From: Leptospiraceae bacterium
GTDB taxonomy: Bacteria; Spirochaetota; Leptospiria; Leptospirales; Leptospiraceae
Direction: 5' to 3'
Length of the DNA stretch: 64,000 nucleotides
Assembly: GCA_016708435.1 (NCBI GenBank)
Contig: JADJFV010000005.1
Coordinates: 310,001 to 374,000 of the forward strand
Made by a program: the position numbers and the translations under genes. The notes beneath the pieces were generated by a model. That model was not told the DNA's origin, searched no databases, and saw only the letters and a list, made by a program, of their open reading frames with translations. Numbering within the stretch: position 1 is the first letter of the stretch; each line of letters opens with the position of its first letter. Positions 42,381 to 51,505 of the stretch are shown here, one piece after another.

Positions 42381-43236
42381 TTAAAAAATCTTCTACATCT
42401 TTGATAAACTTTTCTTTTTCTTCCATCATAGGGATATGACCGGATTCTTCATACCAGGAGACTTGGAAATTATCATTTCTTTCTAAGAGGGCAACGGTTT
42501 GTTCAGGTAATATGAGTTCATCTTTTTTTCCGGAAAGGAGTAGGGTAGGAACTTCGTAAACATCTACAAGGGGTAATAAGTCCATTCTATCGAGTGATTT
42601 CAAAAAAACATTCATTGTCCTTGTGTTTAAATTCTTATAATGAGGATGACAGCTTCGAACGAATTCTCTTACTCCTGGAATTTCCATAAAAGTAGAAGGA
42701 TTCCCGCTTCCTTTGCTATACCAAGTTTCAATTAGTGTAGGAAAAAACTTTACTACTTCCAAAGTAGAATAGTTAATAAAATCTAGCTTAAAGTCATTTG
42801 CAAGCTTTGCCGGATAGAGTAATCCTTTCATAGGACCTGTAACTGGAGGACAGATTGCGATAACCTTCTCCACTATTTCTGGAAACAAAGCGGCTATTCC
42901 AATTCCTACAAAACCACCGGCGGAGTGACCTATGATTGTTACTTTCTTTCCGCTAAAAGCTTTTGCGATCGCTTCTTTTTGAAGCTTAAAAAGAGAATCC
43001 TGTGTAAATTCTGAGAATGTATCAGGAACGGTCGCCGGATAATGACCTAGTAAATCGAAGGTAACACAGGTTCCATAAGGGTAAAATTCTTCTATGATGA
43101 AATTCCAAAAGTATTGGAAAGAACACCATCCATGCAAGAATAAAAGAATTCTATCCCCGCCATCATTGTGTTCCTGGTAAGTAAAAGTATATTTGCCTAC
43201 TGAAACTTCTTTGACTTTCGTTAAACCTTCAATCAT
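42373..43236 (-). CDS. Alpha/beta hydrolase, cytoplasmic
   Basis: The 287-residue alpha/beta hydrolase has ILLFLHGWCSFQYFWNF (oxyanion), VTFDLLGHYPATV, the nucleophile elbow TIIGHSAGGFVG (Ser near 112), LLLSGKKDELI (acid) and EESGHIPMMEEKE (His near 268). It has no signal peptide, unlike its 3' neighbour, with which it overlaps by 8 bp. The two hydrolases share only the fold and are not recent duplicates. The possible substrate range (ester, haloalkane, epoxide) cannot be narrowed from sequence. It lies 60 bp downstream of the giant cyclase gene. Confidence 0.85.
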   Translation of the reverse strand: MIEGLTKVKEVSVGKYTFTYQEHNDGGDRILLFLHGWCSFQYFWNFIIEEFYPYGTCVTFDLLGHYPATVPDTFSEFTQDSLFKLQKEAIAKAFSGKKVTIIGHSAGGFVGIGIAALFPEIVEKVIAICPPVTGPMKGLLYPAKLANDFKLDFINYSTLEVVKFFPTLIETWYSKGSGNPSTFMEIPGVREFVRSCHPHYKNLNTRTMNVFLKSLDRMDLLPLVDVYEVPTLLLSGKKDELILPEQTVALLERNDNFQVSWYEESGHIPMMEEKEKFIKDVEDFLSA

Positions 43237-43295
43237 AGATTACACAACTTTGTTTTCAGTATTTTCTATCTCGCGCTAGGCTGCAATGGTTATTT

Positions 43296-46265
43296 TTAGG
43301 CAAGAATCTCGAACTTTTCTTCTTTCTCATCAATATTTATTAATTTGGAAGAATCAAAATGAATCCCAAGAATAAATCGAAGCTCTTCTAAAGAATTCGG
43401 AGATTGCAAATCATCTATTCTTCCAAGAACAGAATAAATTGTTTGCGGTTCTATTTTACCTTTAACTTTAATTGCCTGCATTTTTTGCGTTTTAAATATA
43501 GATTGCACTAATAAATACAAATCCTCTGTAATTAGAATATCTGTTCCCATCGGTTTGTTTAACGCTTCTAAACGGGAAGCGAGATTGACCGCATCTCCTA
43601 TGACAGTATATTCTAATCTTTCTTCGGAACCAATCTGACCGGCGATCACAGGTCCGTAATTAATTCCACATCCTATTTTAATGATTGGTTTTTTATCCGT
43701 GCCTCTTCCTACGTTAAATTTTATCAGAGCTTTTCTCATTAAGATGGCTGAGTTGACTGCATTTTCTGCATTATTTCCATGAGAGAAAGCGGCGCCCCAG
43801 GTTGCCATCACTGCATCTCCTATAAATTTATCTACTATTCCATCGGTTAGGCTTACGCAATCGACCATTTCAGTCATGTATTCATTTAAAAATTCGACAA
43901 CTTCTTCTGGTTCGAGTTTTTCCGAAATAGATGTAAAACCCCGAATATCAGAAAAAAGAATAGCACAATTTTTTCTTTCTCCTCCGAGTTTTAATTCCTG
44001 CTTTAAAACTTTCTCAGCGATTTGAGGATTCACAAATTTTCCCAGTGCCTTTTTAACCTTGTCCCTTTCTATAAGACCAATCACCATTTTATTTAAAGTA
44101 TCACTTAGTTTACCGATTTCATCACGGGAATGTATTTCAAATTGAACATTTAAAAATCCCTTACCTACGAGTTGCGCATTGGAACTGATACTTCTTATAT
44201 TTTTTACCATCAGAGTAGAAAACAAAAAAGCCATGATCACGGCACTTATACCGAGGATACTTGAACTATAAATAATCTTTCTAATATCTGAGCGGATTTT
44301 AGTTAAACCATCACTTTTATCTACTATAGTTCTTGTGAAACCGGCAATATTTGTATGATACTGAGTCATTGCAACGCTTTCAAGTTCATCCTCTGCATTG
44401 GTGTAGTGAATGGGAGTGGAATCAAGCTTCCACATTTCTTCTTCCACTTCGGAGCGGCTTCTTGATAGCACTCCTCCTTCAAAAGGATTTATATACTTTC
44501 CATCATGGTAAATTGGATTGATTTTTATTTCTGAATTTGCAGTGATAATCCATTCTCTGATTGTATTCCATTTTAATTGCATTAGGGTTCTTTCTTTATC
44601 CGATTCCAGGTATTCTGAATAGTCTGTAGAATTATTTTTTGTTCGAAGAATCGCATACTCATAAGTTGCCGCATCTCTCAAATATTGAAAGGAGTCTATT
44701 ACCTTCAGATCTTTACTATGAGACCAATCCAATATTTTTTTTTGTATATTAGAAAGTTCACTTTTCGCGTCTTTTAATTCTTCTGATTTTGCAAAAATTT
44801 CCTCATTTAATATTTTTGCTTCTTCTTGCTTTGCTTTCGTTAATTTTATTTTGCTAGCATTCAGTTCTAAAGGTAGTTGAATCATTTTCGTATTGAGTTC
44901 TTTTTCTTTAGATTTATAAAACTGAAAGTTGTTAATCTCTTGATTTTTGTTCGGATGAAATTTGTTTATTAGCTCCTGTCTTTTTTTTAGAAGCTCTCCA
45001 TACTGTAAATATAGATTAGAGAATTCTTTGTCAAGAGAAGGTTTTATTGTTTTCTTTTGTCTTAATTCGAGTAAGCGATTTTTTAACTTACTCGATAGAG
45101 CCTTAAACTGAAGAGATAATTCATTATCTTCCTTAAAAAAATCCTTCCATTTAGATTTCTTAGTTTCGGTTAATATCTGTTTGGCTCTCCATATTATATG
45201 AGGTTTTCTTAATATATTGCGAAAGTATATTTCATAGTCTTTATCATCGACTGAGACTTCTCTCGTAAAAAAATTTGAATCTAAGAATTCTTTTTGCGTT
45301 GAATTTTTTATTCTATCTTCCATATCCTTTAGCACTAAAGGATGATTTACAATTACCTGACTATTCAATGAATTTGTATCAGCATAAATTCGAGTATCGA
45401 AGCCGGGAATCGTATCCGTTGTATTAAAGGATTGAATTCGAATGACTTCCGTATTCAATCCCAATTCCCGAATATTATTCTTTTGACTATTATAAAAAAA
45501 ATGTAATATCTCAGAGTTTAAATTTGCTTTTAAAGTCTGTAAATGTGATTGTAAAGAGTTTAAATCCTCATAAATTATTTTTGCTTCTTCCTCTATAAGA
45601 TAATTATTTTTAATAATTTCAGGACTACTTACAGGTTCTCCGTTTTCATCCTTTTCTTTTTTATTCGCTAATAGAATGACAAGCTCATCATTCTTATCTT
45701 CGGTTTTTATTTTTATCTCTTCGATTTTCAATGCTAAATTTTGAATCTCGGCAAAATGCAGAGGAGTGATCGTAATCCCTTTCTCATCTTTCATCTGCAA
45801 TCGAACATTTTCTTCCAGGTCTTTTATAATTCTGTCTGTTATATATTCTGAATAATAGGTATTATAGACTCTAATATGTTTTATGCTTTGTGTGTTGATT
45901 AAATCTTTTTTTATAAGATTTAATTTTCCCAGAACATTTTTAGTGAACCAGTTTTTCTCTTCCGTATAAACAATTTTCTGTTTAAATTGATCTAGCTCTT
46001 TGGTTTTGGATTTTAGACGAAAGCGAAAGTTTTCTATCAATAGAAAAGTATTTGAAAGGCTTTCCAAATCCAACACAATTTTTTCAGTGTATCTTCTCAA
46101 CGGTTGAATTTCCCTATCATAACTTTCCGAGAGAGACTTATATTCATGATTCAAAGTTAAAATGGAAATAATACAAATCAGTACAATCACGAAAAAAGCA
46201 GTGAACATGGAAAGCTTTCCCCTGATCCCGGGAATTGGAAAAAGTAATTTTACCCTGTTTTTCAT
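43296..46265 (-). CDS. Adenylate/guanylate cyclase with very large coiled-coil sensor and HAMP
   Basis: From the ATG at 46265 (GAGG at spacing 5; an ATG 17 codons upstream lacks this) the protein has 989 residues. TM1 (about 10-33) is followed by about 640 extracytoplasmic residues dominated by Lys/Glu/Leu coiled coil (LKTKELDQFK-type stretches, LREL runs). TM2 (about 662-686), HAMP (about 690-745) and a class III cyclase (about 760-950) follow: CAILFSDIRGFTSISEKLEP, FIGDAVMATWGA, IGCGINYGPVIAGQIG, YTVIGDAVNLASRLEALN. The metal Asp residues and the Lys/Asp purine determinants are present. No known ligand-binding domain is visible in the long outer part, so it may sense mechanical or envelope state; that is speculation. 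Confidence 0.9.
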   Translation of the reverse strand: MKNRVKLLFPIPGIRGKLSMFTAFFVIVLICIISILTLNHEYKSLSESYDREIQPLRRYTEKIVLDLESLSNTFLLIENFRFRLKSKTKELDQFKQKIVYTEEKNWFTKNVLGKLNLIKKDLINTQSIKHIRVYNTYYSEYITDRIIKDLEENVRLQMKDEKGITITPLHFAEIQNLALKIEEIKIKTEDKNDELVILLANKKEKDENGEPVSSPEIIKNNYLIEEEAKIIYEDLNSLQSHLQTLKANLNSEILHFFYNSQKNNIRELGLNTEVIRIQSFNTTDTIPGFDTRIYADTNSLNSQVIVNHPLVLKDMEDRIKNSTQKEFLDSNFFTREVSVDDKDYEIYFRNILRKPHIIWRAKQILTETKKSKWKDFFKEDNELSLQFKALSSKLKNRLLELRQKKTIKPSLDKEFSNLYLQYGELLKKRQELINKFHPNKNQEINNFQFYKSKEKELNTKMIQLPLELNASKIKLTKAKQEEAKILNEEIFAKSEELKDAKSELSNIQKKILDWSHSKDLKVIDSFQYLRDAATYEYAILRTKNNSTDYSEYLESDKERTLMQLKWNTIREWIITANSEIKINPIYHDGKYINPFEGGVLSRSRSEVEEEMWKLDSTPIHYTNAEDELESVAMTQYHTNIAGFTRTIVDKSDGLTKIRSDIRKIIYSSSILGISAVIMAFLFSTLMVKNIRSISSNAQLVGKGFLNVQFEIHSRDEIGKLSDTLNKMVIGLIERDKVKKALGKFVNPQIAEKVLKQELKLGGERKNCAILFSDIRGFTSISEKLEPEEVVEFLNEYMTEMVDCVSLTDGIVDKFIGDAVMATWGAAFSHGNNAENAVNSAILMRKALIKFNVGRGTDKKPIIKIGCGINYGPVIAGQIGSEERLEYTVIGDAVNLASRLEALNKPMGTDILITEDLYLLVQSIFKTQKMQAIKVKGKIEPQTIYSVLGRIDDLQSPNSLEELRFILGIHFDSSKLINIDEKEEKFEILA

Positions 46266-46316
46266 ATAACCTCGTAGGAAACAAAAAATTATACTTCTTC
46301 TTTCCCGAAACTTCAA

Positions 46317-46775
46317 GAATATATTTATAATTAACCATTATATAAAGCGGCTAATTACCTGTAAACCATACGAGTCTATAACGAACGGGTAAATTTCGGT
46401 GATTTAAAACATCGGAATTGTATAATTATATACCTTGACTGCGAATTCGAGTCCATTCTATAACAGTGTATAGAAAGATTTCAATTCAATGATTGATTAA
46501 CCATTATATAAAGCGCTATTGCCGATATGGATCGTTTTACCCAGCACCGGTGCAGCTACGCTTATAGCTACGGTCTAACAGCGGGTAGCCACCCCAACCA
46601 AGACCGAACAAACACCGATGAAATAAGCGTAGCTAGACAGAAGGAGAGTAAACGTAGGCATAAGCATATACATTTCGCAATTATTCCTATTAACCCTAAA
46701 TATTTCTATTGACGATATATAATCTATGCCTATAGTTGCATATTCGTTTCATACCTTTATAGTTTAGGATGTATT
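46317..46775. other. Intergenic region with 20-bp direct repeats and a long inverted repeat
   Basis: ATTAACCATTATATAAAGCG occurs at 46330-46349 and again at 46496-46515, giving a 166-bp period. Between them is AT-rich sequence. After the second copy, AGCTACGCTTAT (46554-46565) pairs with ATAAGCGTAGCT (46622-46633) around a 56-nt loop of higher G+C. A 61-codon open frame (46527-46712) crosses this and looks like non-coding translation. The region lies between the divergent giant cyclase and ATPase-fold genes, so promoters for both must be here; none is clear. Confidence 0.55.
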
Positions 46776-47459
46776 ATGGAAAACACTCCAGAAAATCTGC
46801 CTGATAAAGTCAGGACAATGGTTGCCTCTAGAGAAAAAATTTCTTTAAAGTCTTCTAAAATCAATGCTAGGCTTGAGAAATATGTGCTTCTCATCATTAC
46901 CGAAATCTTGATTAAGCTTGGACAAGAGCGATACACAGAGATGATCTATACGATTGTAAAAGAGCTTGCCATCAATGCAGTAAAAGCCAATCAAAAGAGA
47001 ATTTTTTTTGAAGACATCGGGCTTGATATATTTGATGAAGCACAGTATGCCGAAGGCATTGTAAAGTTTAAACAGAGCTTTTCCGATAGCATGTCTGATC
47101 TTTATGGTACAAAGTGTCAGGAGAAAGGTGTCAATGTTCAGATTAATTTTTTCTACAAGACTGCCGGCATGTATGTGGAAGTAACAAACAATACACCTGT
47201 AATTAAACTAGAAGAGACTCGAATGCGCGAGAAGATGAAAAAAGCAATGGAATACAACGACATTGCTGAGTTCTACATGGATAATATGGACAACACAGAA
47301 GGCGCGGGTCTTGGTATTGCTCTGATTATGATTCTCATGAAGAACGAACAGCTCGACCCAAATCTATTTAGAATTGTGACTAAACCCACAGAAACGATTG
47401 CTAGAATTGAGATACCCTTTAATTCTGACTATGTATCTTTCAGAAATAAAGGAGCTTAA
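46776..47459 (+). CDS. ATP-binding (GHKL-fold) regulatory protein
   Basis: The 227-residue soluble protein has GHKL/HATPase elements without a HisKA domain: an N-box-like KELAINAVKANQKRIFFE (about 64-81), a long insert, VEVTNNTPVIKLEE and a G-box NTEGAGLGIALIMI (about 172-185), ending with strands like ARIEIPFNS. This is the layout of anti-sigma serine kinases or receptor-less kinases, but the N-box is unusual and the family is not one I know well. It could be the kinase partner in STAS switching. It lies 9 bp before an SDR gene. Confidence 0.72.
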   Translation: MENTPENLPDKVRTMVASREKISLKSSKINARLEKYVLLIITEILIKLGQERYTEMIYTIVKELAINAVKANQKRIFFEDIGLDIFDEAQYAEGIVKFKQSFSDSMSDLYGTKCQEKGVNVQINFFYKTAGMYVEVTNNTPVIKLEETRMREKMKKAMEYNDIAEFYMDNMDNTEGAGLGIALIMILMKNEQLDPNLFRIVTKPTETIARIEIPFNSDYVSFRNKGA

Positions 47460-47468
47460 TTTAAAATC

Positions 47469-48239
47469 ATGGAAGTAAAAGGTAAAACTGTTCTTATAAC
47501 AGGCTCAGCAAGTGGACTTGGCAAATCAATGGCACTCGGTTTTGGAAAACTCGGGGCTAATGTAATCGTATCCGATATCAAACAAGATCAAATCGACGTA
47601 GTAGTAAACGAAATCAAATCTTCAGGCGGAAATGCATTCGGTATTCCGGGTGACGTTTCCAATGAAGCAGATGCAACTAATTTAATGTCAGAAGCAGTCG
47701 CAAAGACAGGCTCACTTGACGTAGCTATTCTAAATGCAGGAATTCTTCGCGATGGACTACTAGTTCGAGTAGACAAAGAAACTGGAAATGTAAAAGGCAA
47801 AATGTCTATTGAACAATGGCAGGCTGTAATCAATGTTAACCTCACAGGTGTATTCTTAACCGGTCGTGAAGCAGCAGTGCAAATGATTAACTCAAAGAAA
47901 GGTGGAGTCATCATTCCTATTTCTTCTGTCGCAATGCATGGCAATCCAGGACAAAGCAATTACTCTGCCGCAAAAGCAGGTGTAGCCGCTATGACTAAAC
48001 TCTGGGCACACGAACTAAAGAACTATAAAATCCGCGTTGCCGGAATCGCACCTGGCTTTATTGCAACCGAGATGGTTTTAAAGGACATGAATCCCGCTGC
48101 TCTAGACAAATGGAAAGCGTTAATTCCAATTGGAAGACTAGGCGAGCCAGATGAAATCTTCAAGACCGCACAGTTCATCGTCGAAAACGAACTCATCGAC
48201 GGTTTCGTAATAGAAGCCTCCGGCGGAATTAAAATTTAA
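47469..48239 (+). CDS. Short-chain dehydrogenase/reductase (FabG-like)
   Basis: The 256-residue classical SDR has TGSASGLGKS (residues 11-20), an Asp after the second strand (VSDIKQD) pointing to NAD(H) preference, LNAGILRDG, ISSVAMHG with catalytic Ser, and NYSAAKAG with Tyr/Lys (near 161-165), then APGFIATEM. It is FabG-like or a 3-hydroxyacyl-CoA dehydrogenase; the NAD-type Asp favours the latter. It is closely spaced after the ATPase-fold gene and probably shares its transcript. It differs clearly from the SDR at 32341-33204. Confidence 0.88.
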   Translation: MEVKGKTVLITGSASGLGKSMALGFGKLGANVIVSDIKQDQIDVVVNEIKSSGGNAFGIPGDVSNEADATNLMSEAVAKTGSLDVAILNAGILRDGLLVRVDKETGNVKGKMSIEQWQAVINVNLTGVFLTGREAAVQMINSKKGGVIIPISSVAMHGNPGQSNYSAAKAGVAAMTKLWAHELKNYKIRVAGIAPGFIATEMVLKDMNPAALDKWKALIPIGRLGEPDEIFKTAQFIVENELIDGFVIEASGGIKI

Positions 48240-48290
48240 TTAACCTGAATTCGATGTAAGAGGTTTATATCATCTGACAATGTGTTCAGG

Positions 48291-48404
48291 TGTCATTCCG
48301 AAATTTTCAGTCGGGAATCTCAACATCTTGAGAGGTCTATCCTTCTTAGAACGAGTAGTATTAAGCAAAATAGACCTCTCACGGTGAAGCATGTTCGAGG
48401 TGAC
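48291..48404. repeat. Palindromic element family P, copy d (diverged)
   Basis: The ends TGTCATTCCGAA and TTCGAGGTGACT are those of the P family. The interior has GAGAGGTCTATCCTTCTTAG on the left and AAAATAGACCTCTCAC on the right, so here both halves carry the GACCTCTC motif in opposite orientation. This is a more symmetrical version than copies a-c. It follows the SDR stop by about 50 bp. Confidence 0.75.
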
Positions 48405-48512
48405 TGGGGTAATCGCTTCTCACCTTTTTCATTCTGTTTCTTTTTTCCACTTGTATTCCATTCTTTACTTGTAGAACCTATACATTTAGTAGCTACGTAG
48501 TCGTTACTTTAG

Positions 48513-48540
48513 ACAGGATGAACAAGATTTACAGGATGAA
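48513..48540 (+). repeat. ACAGGATGAACAAGATTTACAGGATGAA-type repeat at the start of a cyclase gene
   Basis: A short tandem-like repeat (ACAGGATGAA at both ends of a 28-bp stretch) of a type common between genes in many bacteria. It supplies both candidate ATG codons of the following gene (48518 and 48536), and AGGATGAA may double as ribosome-binding site. Confidence 0.6.
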
Positions 48541-51220
48541 TACTTTTGAAAAACAAACTAGCTCGTGTATAACAAAATCCTGGGATGCTATCCTAGTTTC
48601 GTTTCTTATATGTTTATTTTTTGTCTTTTCCTTTTCTTGTAAAAACCAAACAGCCGAGCCAGTGAAGAAAAAGATTCCTGTTGCGGTGAAAGGAGTGATG
48701 GATTTAAGAAACCATGACTTTCATTCCTCAGAGGAAGATGACGGAATCGTTAGTTTAAATGGAGACTGGGAATTCTATTGGGAAGAATTTGTAGATTTAG
48801 AGAATGCAAAAACTCCAGAGAATTTTATCACCGTCCCATCGAATTGGCAGGAACAAACAATTATTGCCCGGGGAGAGAAGATTCATCCCAATCGAAATGG
48901 ATTCGCTAGTTATAAACTAAAATTACTTCTCCCTGAAAATTCACCTTCTCTTTCCATATCGCTCGAAGGGGCTGATACGGCTTATGCGCTTTTTATAAAT
49001 GGAGCCTTGTATGCATCCAAAGGAAAGGTGGGTAAGACAAAAGATGAGATGGAGCCATTAAACCAGACTTCTCATTTTCCAATTCCAAAGTTCAAAGAAA
49101 TGGATTTAGTCATTTACGTTTCCAATTTCCATCATTGGAAAGCAGGGATTCGAGATCCAATCGACTTAGGCAATACGCGGGTAATAGAAAGTATCCAGAA
49201 AAGAAATTACAATTTTGATTTAATCCTGGCTAGCTGTTTAATGATTATGGGACTCTATCATCTAGGACTTTTTGCTACTAGAAGAAAAGATAAATCTCCG
49301 CTTCATTTTAGTATCTTTTGTATCTTGATTGCAGTGAGGACAGTTTCTATTAATGAAAGAATGATTATGGAAGCATTTCCTTTTCTTGCCTTTTCGTTTG
49401 TGCATAAATTAGAATTCGTATCTTTTTATTATTCCTCCTGGGCGTTCATGCAATTCTTACATTATTTATTTCCAGATGAATTTTCTAAGAAATGGTATTG
49501 GTTCTTTGGACTTGTATTAGTTCCTGCTTCTGCAATGGTTATTTTCTCTCCTATGCCACTTTATACGAGGGGATTGATTGTAGTTCAGATTGCAATCTTA
49601 ATCGCAATAATTTATTCGCTGAGAGTAATCATTGCCGCAATCGTAAACAATAGAGTAGGAGCAAAATTCTTTTTCTTTGGAATGATACTTTTCTTTGCAT
49701 CTATCATCAATGATATTTTAAAATCTATGGACATAGCGCATACTCTGTATTTGACGAGCTATGGATTTATATCTTTCGTATTATTTCAAGCGATGGTCTT
49801 ATCTAGTAAATTCGCAAATGCATTTTTGGAATCTGAAAGACTCACCGTTGAGCTAAAAGAATTTTCCGAGAGTCTCGAAGTAAAAGTGGTAGAAAGAACT
49901 TTTAGTCTAGAAGAAGCAAAGAAGCAAGCAGAGATTGAAAAGCGCATTGCACTTCTTGCACAAAAAGAAACAGAAAAACAAAAAATCGAAACAGAAGAGC
50001 TCAATCTTTTAATTAAAAGTTTAAATGAAGAGTTAGATATTAAGATTATTATGGAGAAAGTCAGAAACTATATACTGGCTAATTACAATATATCTCACTA
50101 TGCTTTGTATATTGTAAATTCCTCTAAGGATAAAATCTCTCTTTTAGATGCACACCTACCAGAAAGAATCTTAAAAGAAGACAAAGAAAAGTTTTTTAAA
50201 TTTCAGATTCCAATATTCGGTGTAGTCGGAGCACATGCACTTGTTTTTAAAACACGCAAACCACTCTATATTCCGCGGATTCGCAAAATTGGCGTTACAG
50301 AAGAAGAACTCTTTGTCATCGAAAAATCCGGCGTTCAATCCTTCTTCATGATTCCTCTTATCCTACAAAATGAACCAATTGGTATCATTGATTTTTCTAG
50401 CGATACAAAATTACATCTATCTGAATATGACGTTACCCGTCTTTCGATTCTAGGAGAGCAACTAGCGGGAGTGATTAATGGCTCTAATCTATTCAAGCAA
50501 GTCCAAGAAGAAAAAGAAAAATCGGAAAGGTTACTATTAAATATTCTCCCAAAAGAAATTGCAAAAGAATTAAAAGAGAAAGGTTTCTCTGCACCAATTT
50601 CTTTCGAGTCTGTTTCTGTTTTATTCACTGACTTTCAGGGCTTTACCTTGATTGCAGAAAAACTTCCTGCCGATGAACTTGTAAAAGAACTAGATGCTTG
50701 CTTCATTCAGTTTGATAAAATCACAGAAAGATTTAATTTAGAAAAACTAAAGACGATAGGCGATAGTTATATGTGTGCAGGTGGAATTCCTCGTAAGAAT
50801 CAAACTCATGCAATCGACTCCGTATTAGCCGCTATAGAAATTCAAAATTTCATGAGCATGATGAAATCTCTCAAAGCAGAAAAAGGATTTGCATATTGGG
50901 AATTACGCCTTGGTATTCACTCGGGACCACTTGTTGCCGGTGTCATTGGAGAAAAGAAATTTGCCTACGATGTATGGGGCGATACAGTAAACACGGCAAG
51001 TAGAATGGAATCCTCCGGCACACCGGGAAGAATTAATATCAGCGGATCAACTTACGAACTTGTAAAAGATTTTTTTGAATGCGAATACCGCGGAATGGTC
51101 AAAGCCAAAAACAAAGGCGAAGTTGCCATGTATTATGTAAACGGACTAAAAAAAGAATTCTCCAAAGACAAAGAAGGTAAAATTCCAAACGCAAAGTTTT
51201 GGGAAATATACAGAGGTTAA
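48518..51220 (+). CDS. 7TMR-DISM adenylate/guanylate cyclase with GAF domain
   Basis: The 900-residue protein (or 894 from ATG 48536; ACAGGATGAA upstream fits either) has: a signal segment ending FSFSC (about 25-45); an extracytoplasmic 7TMR-DISM jelly roll (about 55-220, with LNGDWEFYWEEF and GFASYKLKLLLPE); seven membrane helices (about 230-430); a coiled coil (about 435-500); GAF (about 500-660); and a class III cyclase (about 690-880: VLFTDFQGFTLIAEKLPADE, KLKTIGDSYMCAGG, LGIHSGPLVAGVIG, YDVWGDTVNTASRMESSG). The sensor half resembles that of the kinase at 7569-10832, so one input module feeds two outputs. It should make cAMP. Confidence 0.92.
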   Translation: MNKIYRMNTFEKQTSSCITKSWDAILVSFLICLFFVFSFSCKNQTAEPVKKKIPVAVKGVMDLRNHDFHSSEEDDGIVSLNGDWEFYWEEFVDLENAKTPENFITVPSNWQEQTIIARGEKIHPNRNGFASYKLKLLLPENSPSLSISLEGADTAYALFINGALYASKGKVGKTKDEMEPLNQTSHFPIPKFKEMDLVIYVSNFHHWKAGIRDPIDLGNTRVIESIQKRNYNFDLILASCLMIMGLYHLGLFATRRKDKSPLHFSIFCILIAVRTVSINERMIMEAFPFLAFSFVHKLEFVSFYYSSWAFMQFLHYLFPDEFSKKWYWFFGLVLVPASAMVIFSPMPLYTRGLIVVQIAILIAIIYSLRVIIAAIVNNRVGAKFFFFGMILFFASIINDILKSMDIAHTLYLTSYGFISFVLFQAMVLSSKFANAFLESERLTVELKEFSESLEVKVVERTFSLEEAKKQAEIEKRIALLAQKETEKQKIETEELNLLIKSLNEELDIKIIMEKVRNYILANYNISHYALYIVNSSKDKISLLDAHLPERILKEDKEKFFKFQIPIFGVVGAHALVFKTRKPLYIPRIRKIGVTEEELFVIEKSGVQSFFMIPLILQNEPIGIIDFSSDTKLHLSEYDVTRLSILGEQLAGVINGSNLFKQVQEEKEKSERLLLNILPKEIAKELKEKGFSAPISFESVSVLFTDFQGFTLIAEKLPADELVKELDACFIQFDKITERFNLEKLKTIGDSYMCAGGIPRKNQTHAIDSVLAAIEIQNFMSMMKSLKAEKGFAYWELRLGIHSGPLVAGVIGEKKFAYDVWGDTVNTASRMESSGTPGRINISGSTYELVKDFFECEYRGMVKAKNKGEVAMYYVNGLKKEFSKDKEGKIPNAKFWEIYRG

Positions 51221-51387
51221 TGGGATGTGTATAAACCAGTTAGTGTGGGATTAGAACAGGTTACGGTCAATTAGCCACTCGTTGGAAACTATTAATAAAT
51301 TTCTTGAATCTAATGTAAAAACATTTCTCTTGAAGAAAAATAAATGAGCTCCTTTAAAGTAAAAAAATATCAAAACTAGTTAATACG

Positions 51388-51433
51388 GATGAGTTTTAAG
51401 AGAATAATTGATAAAAAAACATAAAAACTCATC
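51388..51433. other. 10-bp inverted repeat upstream of the NHL lipoprotein gene
   Basis: GATGAGTTTT (51388-51397) pairs with AAAACTCATC (51424-51433). The surrounding 285-bp gap also holds a direct repeat AGAGAATAATT (51400-51410 and near 51453) and CTCAATGAGTTGAG close to the start codon. No gene is seen in the gap; the palindromes may be operator-like or a terminator of the cyclase gene. Confidence 0.35.
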
Positions 51434-51505
51434 AATGTTGAGGATTGACTAAGAGAATAATTTTTGTTACTCTCAATGAGTTGAGAAAATCAACAGGAGA
51501 GTCAT

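Noticed and set aside
46527..46712. 61-codon open frame upstream of the GHKL gene
   Set aside because: It runs through the inverted repeat, has unusual composition and no Shine-Dalgarno site; treated as intergenic.
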